64,000 nt of DNA from Symsagittifera roscoffensis (lineage: Eukaryota; Xenacoelomorpha; Acoela; Convolutidae): assembly GCF_963678635.1 (NCBI RefSeq), contig NC_087063.1, positions 286,287 to 350,286 of the forward strand, written 5' to 3'. Below are positions 54,201-62,406 of this stretch, in pieces. A program made the position numbers and the translations under genes. The notes beneath the pieces are model-generated. The model worked only from the letters and a program-made list of their open reading frames with translations. It ran no database searches and was not told the origin of the DNA. Each line of letters starts with the position of its first letter. The first letter of the stretch is position 1.

Positions 54201-55972
54201 TCGGCTGCGAAGAAATCAAAGTGGTCCATGGAGAAGAGGAAGATAAATCAGCCGGTACATTGCTCATACCGAGATTCCAAGAAGAAGCTGACAATGACAA
54301 ACAAGGACCATCGAACTCGAATAGGGACAAGTCAGAAGGAGATGACGGACAGGGTGGAAAAAGTCAGACTGAAGAACCCATGCAACAAGATCAAGCTGGT
54401 GGGGAGGACGACAGGGCATCGACAGGAGGAACATCCAGCCTGGATTTCAATATCTTCAGTGATCTTGAGAATAATGCAGACACGTTGGAAACGACTGAGC
54501 CAGCGGATGAAGGCATCTCGACACTGGAACCTCCGTCAGCCTTTGAGGAAATGAAACGGAATTTGCCGGAGAGCAGCTCTCCTGGCAATACAAGAAATAA
54601 CGATCAGAGAATCCTCATGGAATCACCTCGGAGGAGAAGAATAGAGGCCTCAGCCAGAGTACCTTTCTTGGGAACGTTACCCGAAGAAGAATGGGAAGTA
54701 CATCACCGAGACCACGAGAGTAGGACGGGATGTAAGCTGGACAGAGTGGCGTTCATGGAAGAAGTCTGGACAGTGGTTCAGAGCTATGGGACCCAGTCCA
54801 TTCTGAAAACGGGTCTCAACCAACCCTTGATGAGGAAAGTCCTTGAAAAGCTTGATGAGTGTGAAGGGAGACTGAGTGAGTTATTGATCGACTCAGCCAC
54901 TGATGAGAGTGAAGCGAATTCTCCCATCAAGATGACACCGCAGGACAATGAAGGAGAGGTGGTGTACCTGTCAAGGACCAGGAGAGGAACGATGCGATCG
55001 AAAATGGTGATTGATAAAATCAATGCGATGAAAATGAAGTTAGGCAGCAGAGTGATGCCGAGGAGGATTGGAAAGACGAAAGTGGATTCGGAAATATCGA
55101 TGAAAGCTGGTAACTCAGCGAAAAGAAAACGAGTCGAGGAAGTCATGGATTTGGGGCAAGGTGATTATCAATTGTCTGGCACAGATAGAATATTAACTGA
55201 TATAGCGATGGTGCCACCGATTCTCATTGCGGGGATAAAGTCAACCGGTTATAAATCCAAAAGGAGTGACCGCACTCTGACTGGAGCAACTTTAGAAATG
55301 GAAATACTCAGTCAATGTGGAGAGAGTAAAATGAGGGACTTCAAACCATCTCCCATGAATCATGGAAAAGGGAGTGTTGCAGGACAACTGACACCAGTGG
55401 AATACAACCGACTAACAGTGTCGGAGACAGTGTCGATAGATGAACCCACCGGTGGATACATGGAGATGTTGGAATACCGGAACTCGGCTAGAGGGTATTT
55501 AATGGCCCTGGAAGACGAAAAAGCCATGGAGGGTTATCTGGAAACGATGTTGCAAGGCACCACCCTCAAGCAGAAGGCGTATGGAACTTTGGCGTCGTCT
55601 GACGTAGAGGCGGAGACGATCGAGCAGTTAGTGAGCCTTCCATGGAAAGCAGTAGTATTGAGGTATTTCGAAGAAGAAATGAGGACTACGCCAAGAATAC
55701 ATGCTCTCGTGGCAGTACCTTACGTAAGGACAGAATTACAACTCAGGCTCGCCTGGTGCATGATGGGATTGACTCGCGAAGAATATGATTCGGAAGAAAG
55801 GAAGAGATCAAAGGAGGAAAAAGTTTTCCTTATGACGAATCTGAGGGATCTGATAGTCCAGGAGGGAGCAGCAGTAGCGTGTGCAAAGCGGAGAGACGCT
55901 CTCTGTTTCATTCGATTCCTGATAGAGCAGATCTCAGTACCTGCATTAAGCACTTGTGTGTTAGAATGTTGA
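51215..55972 (+). CDS. Large accessory protein (1585 aa) with a degenerate SGNH-like domain
   Basis: ATG at 51215 follows the esterase stop by 9 nt. Residues about 220-440 show the order of SGNH blocks with changes: KIMVVANSEFV in place of GDS (Ser 229 kept), TIVFAGINDHLH with Gly 278 and Asn 280, and GIDDDHRV with Asp 431 and His 434. The middle (about 440-1000) is a well-packed alpha/beta sequence with no family I recognise, for example MPLLTDLSLAMRIDPLALIR and FSATMDPYFVGRNAAVLQYT. Residues about 1010-1120 are acidic and disordered, and the end is basic then helical. No signal peptide and no convincing membrane span is seen, so it is not an obvious envelope. The frame closes at TGA 55970-55972, overlapping the next ORF. 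Confidence 0.8.
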   Translation: MRRTIHPRRRIGPVNQPIEEVAGTSRSDTRSETTSTSREEIPSRGSLMWSRSIPSPWHIYKEELMKLDLQRVSFIEDARRMLNGATLSVSRLYSITGVDWLIAASINFSSTTALRFADLEGLPSNNTIGPVNARPLQDVRLNHDERNREERPGRFLTARAPIGQHVKIFRQLTTPPGHVKERVYPKLVNQDGDAQRPGGLTAIKKDETIFAAYDKAEMRKAKIMVVANSEFVYTSKSLFWPDVIMLAAVDLDLLQSVSLAIGVQRQTEMNPITIVFAGINDHLHSRGFLSRLRDPATAENAVWPAIKDILESMGEVVDATKEGSFNKVTLRVVFALSPGYAYLPDGLKFVYAMVALLSEGKYDVIISAPNRMIEMENLRPLKAELPAVWSDISNAMRGFKDHALHMLVLDEVLGLELSNFSRQLKLKPGIDDDHRVITAMSNDLWFRAMEVASEDTRRKNSLETRAHLEAMVLRTKPEANQWLHLNPRVAALGADAFQQGPVMITKIHAYLLKEVHLAENNGEKTAEFVNRMCQITLETFWTQEVKGQEGFERTDSMLEGLGAGWTASFLAKVYPKVSHYLIKEFLQAVVKVSIVELIALFVTFGAENFVKGPVILLTDGIQNLRLDGLLTLIAITHGNLGGLMKLARCPEQMKERVRNLDMKKSTDSWNKIRDLRHTLIQYLLQQNRFGTGEDETIEREEDVRRHVGGMPLLTDLSLAMRIDPLALIRGVTEFVTVIYGPAVTFAFPDVKVEAYRRSVLHLNLISAVDGSTLNWCEQHALRELMSEDLLFAKISEPEMTVINFDDHFCDRMGEVERGHIEVFPKLWNLRPYDKTNGEMTRVPRLTAAYHKVREETKDWGDYKKLPEAIPEFPLIRRMLLGAVSVVQTPRLRAFETNERRVGNFSATMDPYFVGRNAAVLQYTRFAYTDQATRRRISNAATPKPEGFDEEWRGLGLAPMRMRGRTELPEASVILTSVRKEMKAAGVLQTRIFLAPFGCEEIKVVHGEEEDKSAGTLLIPRFQEEADNDKQGPSNSNRDKSEGDDGQGGKSQTEEPMQQDQAGGEDDRASTGGTSSLDFNIFSDLENNADTLETTEPADEGISTLEPPSAFEEMKRNLPESSSPGNTRNNDQRILMESPRRRRIEASARVPFLGTLPEEEWEVHHRDHESRTGCKLDRVAFMEEVWTVVQSYGTQSILKTGLNQPLMRKVLEKLDECEGRLSELLIDSATDESEANSPIKMTPQDNEGEVVYLSRTRRGTMRSKMVIDKINAMKMKLGSRVMPRRIGKTKVDSEISMKAGNSAKRKRVEEVMDLGQGDYQLSGTDRILTDIAMVPPILIAGIKSTGYKSKRSDRTLTGATLEMEILSQCGESKMRDFKPSPMNHGKGSVAGQLTPVEYNRLTVSETVSIDEPTGGYMEMLEYRNSARGYLMALEDEKAMEGYLETMLQGTTLKQKAYGTLASSDVEAETIEQLVSLPWKAVVLRYFEEEMRTTPRIHALVAVPYVRTELQLRLAWCMMGLTREEYDSEERKRSKEEKVFLMTNLRDLIVQEGAAVACAKRRDALCFIRFLIEQISVPALSTCVLEC

Positions 55973-58236
55973 AGGAAGGCGATGAGCGAACGAAAGCCAT
56001 GTTCTTACTAGCAATGCTGGATATGCAGCAAAGTAAACCGATGAGGGTGAACATGAAAGAACCTGAAGAATTGGAACCCATGAAAAAGATAGACGAGATC
56101 AGGAGATTCTCAAACAAGGAGTTGAGGCTCACTAAAGAATCTATGGGAGCATTGCCGAAATCCAGTGAATACTGTGGACCGATCAAGAAGAAGTCATATA
56201 GCTATGTATCCGGGATCATAGGGATAGCGTACAATCCTTTCCTGAGTGAAGACATACGTGATTGCTTCTTTGATTATGAGCAGGCGGTGTTACTAAGGTT
56301 CTGGACGTCCAGAATTGTAACGACTAAGAGCGTTCACAATCCACAGGCCAAATTGGGATTGGTCTTGGAAGAAGAGGTGACTGCACCTTCAGTACCAAAA
56401 TCCGACAAGAGAGTGGAATTTGGGTTGGGATTCTCAGATGAATTACTGAGAACGAGCTTGATGGCAGTGTGGGAATTGATGAAGCCATCATGGTGTCCTA
56501 GTCCCAACGCTGACTCAATATTACGGGCGACACAGGACATACAGAGGGAACTGAATGCGGACTGTAACCTGCGTGACCTCAACATCATATATAATGTGAT
56601 GATGACAGCCTCTAAGAGCAACGGAGAAGATAGAGTGGATTTGCCTGGCTGGGGACCAGAAGACTGGGTCAAACCTGGTAGCTGTCTGGCGGAAGTCTGT
56701 GGACTAGAGGGTCACGTTTGTGGAAGTCTAGACTGTGTGAAAACCCTGGAGAAACAACACAAGCAGTTGACAGTATTGTTTGGAAATGTAGTGATGAAAG
56801 CAAGAACGGAAACGGAACTGATAGCAGATTGCCATGGAGGAACCGATGTGAATCTAGTGACAGCACTAGGATTCTACAGCATGTTTGGTTCTTTAGAGTC
56901 ACTATTGAATCTAGAACAGAAACATGAGATGGTCACAGCCATCAGCGTAGAAGTATTCCCAGGAGTTCTGCAGACTGAGCAGAAGTATATAGGAAAATGG
57001 AGGGAAGCAATAGAAACAGAGATGAACATCAGACACAGCGAAACTTATTGTAGACCATCAGGAGCACGATATTTGGTGGGTTCAACGTTGGCTCCAATGT
57101 GCAAGAGCAGATACCCTGTACATTTCGTGGCTGTGGACGTGAAGAGTACAAGAACGATCGTGGATCAAGCTTTCTCAGTGCCAAAGTGCGTGAGATTGGC
57201 GAGAATGTCTGAAAAGTCTTACGAGTTACTATGTAAGATGTTCTCAGCAGTTCCAGAGAGAACCAAAGAGGAGTTGGAGTCAATACTAGGAAAGAAGTTC
57301 ATGGGATATGTGAGCGGGAACTTCAGTGACTTTGAAAAACAGAAACAGAGAGGATCAACTGTCACAGATTACAATGCAGTAGATGAGAATGATGAAATCC
57401 ACCGAGTGATGATGGAAGTGGAACCATTGCTGGAAGCTTCAGGAAAACGCAATTGGAGGAGCATCATGTTGACACATGACGAGTTTCCTTGCCACTGCTT
57501 GCTGCAGACCTGGTGGTATCCCAAGCGTAGTAATTTGGTGTTGATCTGGGACTCTGGAGAGCTGCTCTCCATGGGTTTACCAGATTCATCACAGCCCATA
57601 ACAATAGTGATAGTGGGAGTTATGATGGCGATACGATGGCTGGAAGCTCATGTGAGAGAAAATAATAGACAGGAGGCACCGACGAGAGAACAATTGCAGA
57701 AATTAGATTGTCTAAAAGATTTAGATCTTTTTGAGACAATGTGCAAAGTTCTAAACATTCCGATGGAAGTGAAGAAGATATGGGCAAGAAAACGATTGAT
57801 GCCATGGTTCAGAGCTAACATGACTGCATGGTTGTACGAGTATGCGAAAAAGCATATGTCGAAACATGGCAGAGTGTACAGTGAATATCAGCTGGACATT
57901 GGGGCAGGAGCTTTCAAGCGAGCTTTCGTGACCCATCGGAATGCAGTGACCACCGCTGTGAAAAGAATTTCCAGGACGAGCGAGCGTAGTGGAAATGAGA
58001 AGGCAGAGATGCTGAAAGAAGATTTGGAGAGAAACGTGACGTTGTGTCTCCACAACAGCTTCTGTAGAAACAGAGAATCAAACGTGGATCCCCTACCTTG
58101 CTGTAAACAGAGGGTGGAAGAGCAGAAGTGTTGGAGGACGGCTTCCAACAGCGTCAGGATAGTCAATGACGTGCTACAAGACACGGAAACCGAGAGTGCG
58201 GAGTCAGCGTCACAGGAGGAGGAAATGGAGCATTGA
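55966..58236 (+). CDS. Accessory protein (about 756 aa) with a Cys/His motif, conserved in the related element
   Basis: The frame is open from 55879, but the first ATG is at 55966, overlapping the upstream stop as ATGTTGA; this suggests termination-reinitiation, or a -1 shift within the 94-nt overlap. A motif CLAEVCGLEGHVCGSLDC (near residue 245) could bind metal. Conserved blocks include VTALGFYSMFGSLESL, SVPKCVRLARMSEKSYELL, LTHDEFPCHCLLQTWWYPK and FKRAFVTHRNAVTTA. The same blocks occur in the protein of the minus-strand element at 62407-64000, so the gene is under selection across families. I do not recognise the family and give no function. The C-terminus is acidic. Confidence 0.8.
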   Translation: MLKEGDERTKAMFLLAMLDMQQSKPMRVNMKEPEELEPMKKIDEIRRFSNKELRLTKESMGALPKSSEYCGPIKKKSYSYVSGIIGIAYNPFLSEDIRDCFFDYEQAVLLRFWTSRIVTTKSVHNPQAKLGLVLEEEVTAPSVPKSDKRVEFGLGFSDELLRTSLMAVWELMKPSWCPSPNADSILRATQDIQRELNADCNLRDLNIIYNVMMTASKSNGEDRVDLPGWGPEDWVKPGSCLAEVCGLEGHVCGSLDCVKTLEKQHKQLTVLFGNVVMKARTETELIADCHGGTDVNLVTALGFYSMFGSLESLLNLEQKHEMVTAISVEVFPGVLQTEQKYIGKWREAIETEMNIRHSETYCRPSGARYLVGSTLAPMCKSRYPVHFVAVDVKSTRTIVDQAFSVPKCVRLARMSEKSYELLCKMFSAVPERTKEELESILGKKFMGYVSGNFSDFEKQKQRGSTVTDYNAVDENDEIHRVMMEVEPLLEASGKRNWRSIMLTHDEFPCHCLLQTWWYPKRSNLVLIWDSGELLSMGLPDSSQPITIVIVGVMMAIRWLEAHVRENNRQEAPTREQLQKLDCLKDLDLFETMCKVLNIPMEVKKIWARKRLMPWFRANMTAWLYEYAKKHMSKHGRVYSEYQLDIGAGAFKRAFVTHRNAVTTAVKRISRTSERSGNEKAEMLKEDLERNVTLCLHNSFCRNRESNVDPLPCCKQRVEEQKCWRTASNSVRIVNDVLQDTETESAESASQEEEMEH

Positions 58237-59043
58237 CGAATGGTCGAGAAAACAAGAGGCGGCAAGAAAGAAAATTAGAAGAATTTAGAAGTTTTAGAAC
58301 TTCTAAACGACGGAAAAAGAAGAGAACAAAGGGATGATGAAGAAAAGTTAAAACTCAGAATTGTTTTATGTGTGTGAAAAACTCAAGTGAGAAACCAAGC
58401 AACCAAGTTGTAATTGAAAACTGAAACATTTAGTTGAGTTTTGAAATTTTTGCATTTATAAATTTGCATTTTGGTTTTAGTTGAAGTGGCTTTAGAGACA
58501 CTCACTTATTATTTATTTAGAAAGGCTTGAGGGAAGAGTATATTTAAATATTCCAGCCTGCATGATTGTTTTTAATCACTTAGGAAGACTGATCACTTTG
58601 TGGTGACATGAAAAACTTGAGTAAACTTCTTGAGGAGGGAGGTTGTTGCATTGTTCTTTCTAACCACAAGGTCTCTTGGTTTTAATATTCAGGACAATAA
58701 ACAAGCAAGATTTCCGAAGGGAAGGAGCATAGTAGGATAATTTTAGCTTGTTGGTTGGCAGGACTGTCCTGCAAGCCAACACCTTTTAAATCTAGGAGGA
58801 AAAGTTTCAATCGGGACATTGACACTGGAAGTCAGAAAATATGTTTTATCTTAAGTCATATCCTCAATGTGCAGATTAATGAAAGAATTTGAAGGCTATA
58901 GTGATGTAGTATGATGCCATTTATATTCTGCAGTGAGTCGATGTGACGTAGGTAAAAGCAATTTCGTGCATTTTGTAAATTCTGTTCGATGACACTGTAA
59001 CCATTTAGAACATTGCGCGATTCAATGAGGACATTGACCGGAC
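58237..59043 (+). other. 3' untranslated region of the giant element
   Basis: This 807-bp stretch is AT-rich and has no supported gene. It ends with GAGGACATTGACCGGAC, a block whose counterpart (GAGGACATCGATC) precedes the polypurine tract of the related element. Confidence 0.7.
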
Positions 59044-59056
59044 TGTCCGGGGAGTA
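59044..59056 (+). other. Candidate polypurine tract
   Basis: TGTCCGGGGAGTA abuts the 3' LTR. The related element has GTCCGGGGAGTA in the same place (61827-61838, minus). This is where second-strand priming would start. The purine run (GGGGAG) is short. Confidence 0.7.
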
Positions 59057-59977
59057 TGTGACATTCGACCAGAATGGCCAAAATGCAATTTATGCAGGAT
59101 TCGAATTTTGAGCAGTAAGCCTTCCGAGTTGATGATTTCGAAGGATTAGCGACGTTATTGGAACGTTTAGCCAAACGGTGAGGGCTAGAATATTCTAGTA
59201 TTTTAAATTTTCAAAAATTCGAATGATGACGTCACATTTCTGAGAAATGCTGAAACGGCCATTTTAACAAGAAACGAGTGAAAAAAGAGAACAACTTTTA
59301 TCTGCGATTGCGAACAGTACGAAAATCGAGATTGGAAAACGACAACGAACTACAGAATAGCAGAGAACGTTCCGAGTTGCAACTATTGTGCTGCTACAAT
59401 AGTTGCAAGGCCGTTGCCAACAACGGTGAAGGGTGAGAACCAGCCTTCCGGATTAGCGAGAAATCAAGAGTAGGGAGCTTGATTCAGCGGATTCAAGAAT
59501 CCGGAAGGGTCTCGGGACGGAAACTTTTATTAACTCACATAAACTTTTAGTATCCTGTCATGTCCTGACTTGAATTTAACTGATATTTTGATTAGTTTTG
59601 ACAAGGATGAGGTGCTAGGAGTTGGGGGAAAGGGTTGATCCATCTTCGATGGAGATGATGGTTTTTATCTACTGAACAAAAACAATAGTAATATAATAAG
59701 TAGTAGCCCTGTTTTTAGGAGTGACCTCGTGGTCTGGGGATACTGAGACCCAGCCATGAGCTCACTATTTTTGCATGTAATTCAGTTAATTTGAGCGTTC
59801 TGGTCGAAGCCGGAGAGCAGTAACGTTTTTGTCGACCCGATGTAAGAAAGACCACCGAAAAGTACTGGCTTGGTAGAGACGGTGAAAAACATGCAAAGCT
59901 CTGTTTAGACGCTAGCCAGTCGTCTTAAGACTTAGTTTTGTTATCCGTCGATATGTATCTTACGGGCGAATGTTACA
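59057..59977 (+). mobile_element. 3' LTR (921 bp) of the giant retroelement
   Basis: It is the almost identical partner of 35415-36335, with the same ends, stem-loop unit (59444-59508) and CCATC hairpin (59640-59652). The terminal A can belong to the LTR or to the ACAT target duplication (59977-59980). Together the LTRs bound an insertion of 24,563 bp. Confidence 0.97.
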
Positions 59978-60345
59978 CATATTGAGGCTCCCATGCCGTG
60001 TGGGTGGACTTGGCTTTCAGAACCCCGTGATGTCTTCCCCCGGTGAGCTAACGAGCTCTGTTATTCTAGCTACCCCTTTGATGATTCTCATAAACGAACA
60101 GCAATCATCGTTAACGGTGGACACACGCCATGAGCAGGCGAAACAGAAGCATAATCTTGTGAAAAGGTAGCGAGAACGTTCAGAAGAACATCTTCAGAAC
60201 ATTTAATCGGTTTCCACTAGTTCCGAAAAACAAATGTTGGGAGTTAACAGCCGAGAAAAGAGCTTCCAATTGGCTGAATACCCTTCCGATGGAATAAAAG
60301 GGCTACGCATTCCATAAAGGTTACTTTCGTGACGCCTTGGCATTG
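59977..60345 (+). pseudogene. Older transposon ORF, part right of the giant insertion
   Basis: After the ACAT duplication the frame continues as LRLPCRVGGLGFQNPV, the partner of FIPALLGHPC left of the insertion. A later frame change leads to ASNWLNTLPME and KGYAFHKGYFRDALA, further motifs of the same transposon protein family (a C-terminal region of reverse-transcriptase-bearing elements). Stops show it was already dead or damaged. It ends at a short LTR-like fragment. Confidence 0.75.
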
Positions 60346-60383
60346 TGACATTCGACCAGAATGGACAAAAATGCAATTCGGAT
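60346..60383 (+). repeat. 38-bp fragment of the giant LTR's 5' end
   Basis: TGTGACATTCGACCAGAATGG and a following AAAATGCAATT match the first bases of the 921-bp LTR, then similarity ends. It directly follows the broken transposon ORF, much as the full LTR does 25 kb upstream. Confidence 0.8.
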
Positions 60384-60599
60384 GAAGAAGAGAAGAAGAA
60401 GAAATAAACTTTATCAGTGAATGATACTATATATAAAAGTGAAATTTTGAGTTTGCGAAATTCAAACTTTGAGTTAAATTGTTAATGTTCAGGAACGATA
60501 TGTGTTGCAACGGCATTTGATGAAGAAAGTGAATGGATTTTCGGGATTGAAGGTTGATTGAAGTTGCTGTTTAAGGAAATTGAACAGCCTAATTGTTGT

Positions 60600-60884
60600 G
60601 ATAAACTTATTAAATAGTTTCATATTTGGATGTGGAGAGACGAACAAGGCTTACAATGCAGAAGAAAAAGGTTCCGCGGAAACGAACAACTTCACAGAAA
60701 ACCTCCGATTTTCCGTGTCATTTCTGCGTCAAAGAAGTATTCGATGGCATTCAATGCGATTAATGCGACATTTGGATTCACGCAGAATGTCTCATACCTG
60801 GCGTAGAAATTATTGTTTTGCGCTCCCCAAAGATTCTATTTCGCTGCAACCAGTGTCTGAGCTTGTCCACAATTAACAGCACTC
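60600..60884 (+). pseudogene. PHD-like zinc-finger ORF relic (LINE ORF1 type)
   Basis: From ATG at 60656 the translation starts MQKKKVPRKRTTSQKTSDFP, then CHFCVKEVFDGIQCD, a stop, and CDIWIHAECL followed by FRCNQC. The Cys/His spacing is that of a PHD finger (C4HC3), found at the N-terminus of ORF1 in some LINEs as well as in chromatin proteins. The in-frame TAA in the middle and the abrupt end at the leader of the neighbouring retroelement show it is a fragment. Confidence 0.65.
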
Positions 60885-60932
60885 CGTAGTCATGATGTCG
60901 TAAAAACACCCAGGAGCGCCATAAAAACACTA
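60885..60932 (-). other. Start of the leader with primer site of the second giant family
   Basis: On the minus strand the LTR at 61826-60933 is followed by TTTTTATGGCGCTCCTGGG, the same primer-site block as in the giant element (36342-36360), then the ACATCATGAC block also shared with it. Similarity stops near 60885, where the PHD relic begins. Confidence 0.75.
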
Positions 60933-61826
60933 TGTAACAGTCGCCTACTTAAATCACATATGACGTTAAGGAAAAATAGGCCCTATTATCATTGGCTCAA
61001 GAGTCAGGGACACTATCTCTTGTGTTTTTCTACCTCAAAAACGGTCGGAGCCAATTCGGTTCGCTTGCGACATGAGACTAGAAACCGTTACAGCTTAAAG
61101 GCTACTACCAAAACATCCCCCACTCTAGAAAATAAGAAAGTTCCCATACTTAGGTCTCGAAATACCCAAAATACACGAACGCCGTTAAAAACAGGGTCAG
61201 AACAATCCGTTAGGTTACTTTTTATTGGACAGTGGAACTTTGATCCATTTCAGATGGATCAACCTAAAACTCGCCTTATCTCAACATAACAATCATAAAA
61301 CACACTCGAGAAAACTAAATTTAGTACTCACATAGCAGCACGCTTGAGACACAGAGTAATTGAACTAATTAACGAATCCGGCATAAATATAATCAAATGT
61401 AACTCAAGAAGTTTTCTAATGACGAGTCCCAATCAAGGGAAGTAAGTTTTAACTCAAGAATATAGTTTTGACTCTGGACCATTGGGAGACTTCACTTGTC
61501 CACCTTTCCGTTGAAGGTTTACACTGGTCCAGTTGATTTTAGTTCTTTTCTCTTGTTCTTTTGGTCTCCTTTATCAGATAGGACAGCTCTACTCTCGTTT
61601 TCTATGATGGAAATTGCGAATAGCGATTTCCCACTGTATATATTTGACGACTTTCCCGCAATTGTTAATTCGGTCGTTCTGATTTTTCATTTTATGTTTT
61701 CAGTTGTCGCGAGAAAACTGAGCATGACGAGCTCCATTCGAAATTTTGAAAAATAAAACTTCACTCCAAAATCACGTATATTCGTGTCCCTCAAGGTCAA
61801 ACTTCCAGATATGACCGACTGGCACA
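60933..61826 (-). mobile_element. LTR (894 bp) of the second giant-element family
   Basis: On the minus strand it runs from TGTGCCAGTCG to CGACTGTTACA. It matches the solo LTR at 17794-18697 in opposite orientation over its length, and shares the TGATCCAT...ATGGATCA hairpin (61240-61262) and the terminal pattern with the 921-bp LTRs. A polypurine-like GTCCGGGGAGTA precedes it (61827-61838), and a primer site follows it. Confidence 0.9.
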
Positions 61827-61838
61827 TACTCCCCGGAC

Positions 61839-62406
61839 TCAAGATCGATGTCCTCATCGCGTGCTGCCTCTGTCAATGAATCCCCAGAAACCCGAGTGTC
61901 ACTCAAGATACAGTGCCAGTGGTCATTTACAGAAGTTTGCAGCAGACTTAAATTTATCTACACCTCAAAATTCACAACCATGTAAAATTTTCACACTATC
62001 GCTTAACAGGAATCAAAATCTGCACACACCTGCACCTGTGAATTCTCGCTTTTTAAGCCAGTAATTTAAAATTTCTTTTGTACTATTCAATCAGGAAATT
62101 GTCATGCAGCATTTTGATTTATATAATAGATATAGCATATTAATAACAATATCTCATTTGATAAAATTTCTTTTTGGTGAACCCAGATTTCATCCGAGTT
62201 CACCCTCTAGCCCCCTCCCTCTCAAGACTCAAGACTCTAGAATTCCTTTTTGAGCCACCGGCTCACCTCGTGTTCTTCGCCTTCGAGGCACCAGACCCAT
62301 ATATATTTGACACTGTGATCTGTTTCAAAAGTGCCTCTTCATCATCGGAGCTGATCACGATCTCCTCCCAAGCCTTCAGCTGTTCATAGGATCGCATCCA
62401 CTCCCT
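61839..62406 (-). other. 3' untranslated region of the second element
   Basis: This stretch lies between the end of the accessory ORF and the polypurine-like tract. I see no gene in it; small open frames there have no recognisable domain. Confidence 0.6.

Larger units (their letters stand above)
35415..59977 (+). mobile_element. Giant 24.56-kb Ty3/gypsy-related LTR retroelement, full length
   Basis: The unit is delimited by matched 921-bp LTRs and flanked by ACAT on both sides (35411-35414 and 59977-59980). Removing it and one ACAT restores an uninterrupted reading frame of an older transposon (…NLRD then ILRLP…), which proves the borders. Order: LTR, primer site, repeat-rich leader, gag, nucleocapsid-pol, macrodomain frame, esterase, 1585-residue protein, 756-residue protein, 3' UTR, polypurine tract, LTR. 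All frames are long and intact apart from junctions that may be programmed. Usual Ty3/gypsy elements are 5-8 kb; plant Ogre and planarian Burro elements are known giants. Confidence 0.93.

Noticed and set aside
51215-58236. Envelope glycoprotein in the giant element
   Set aside because: No signal peptide, no clear C-terminal membrane anchor and no furin-like or fusion-peptide pattern was seen in either large ORF.
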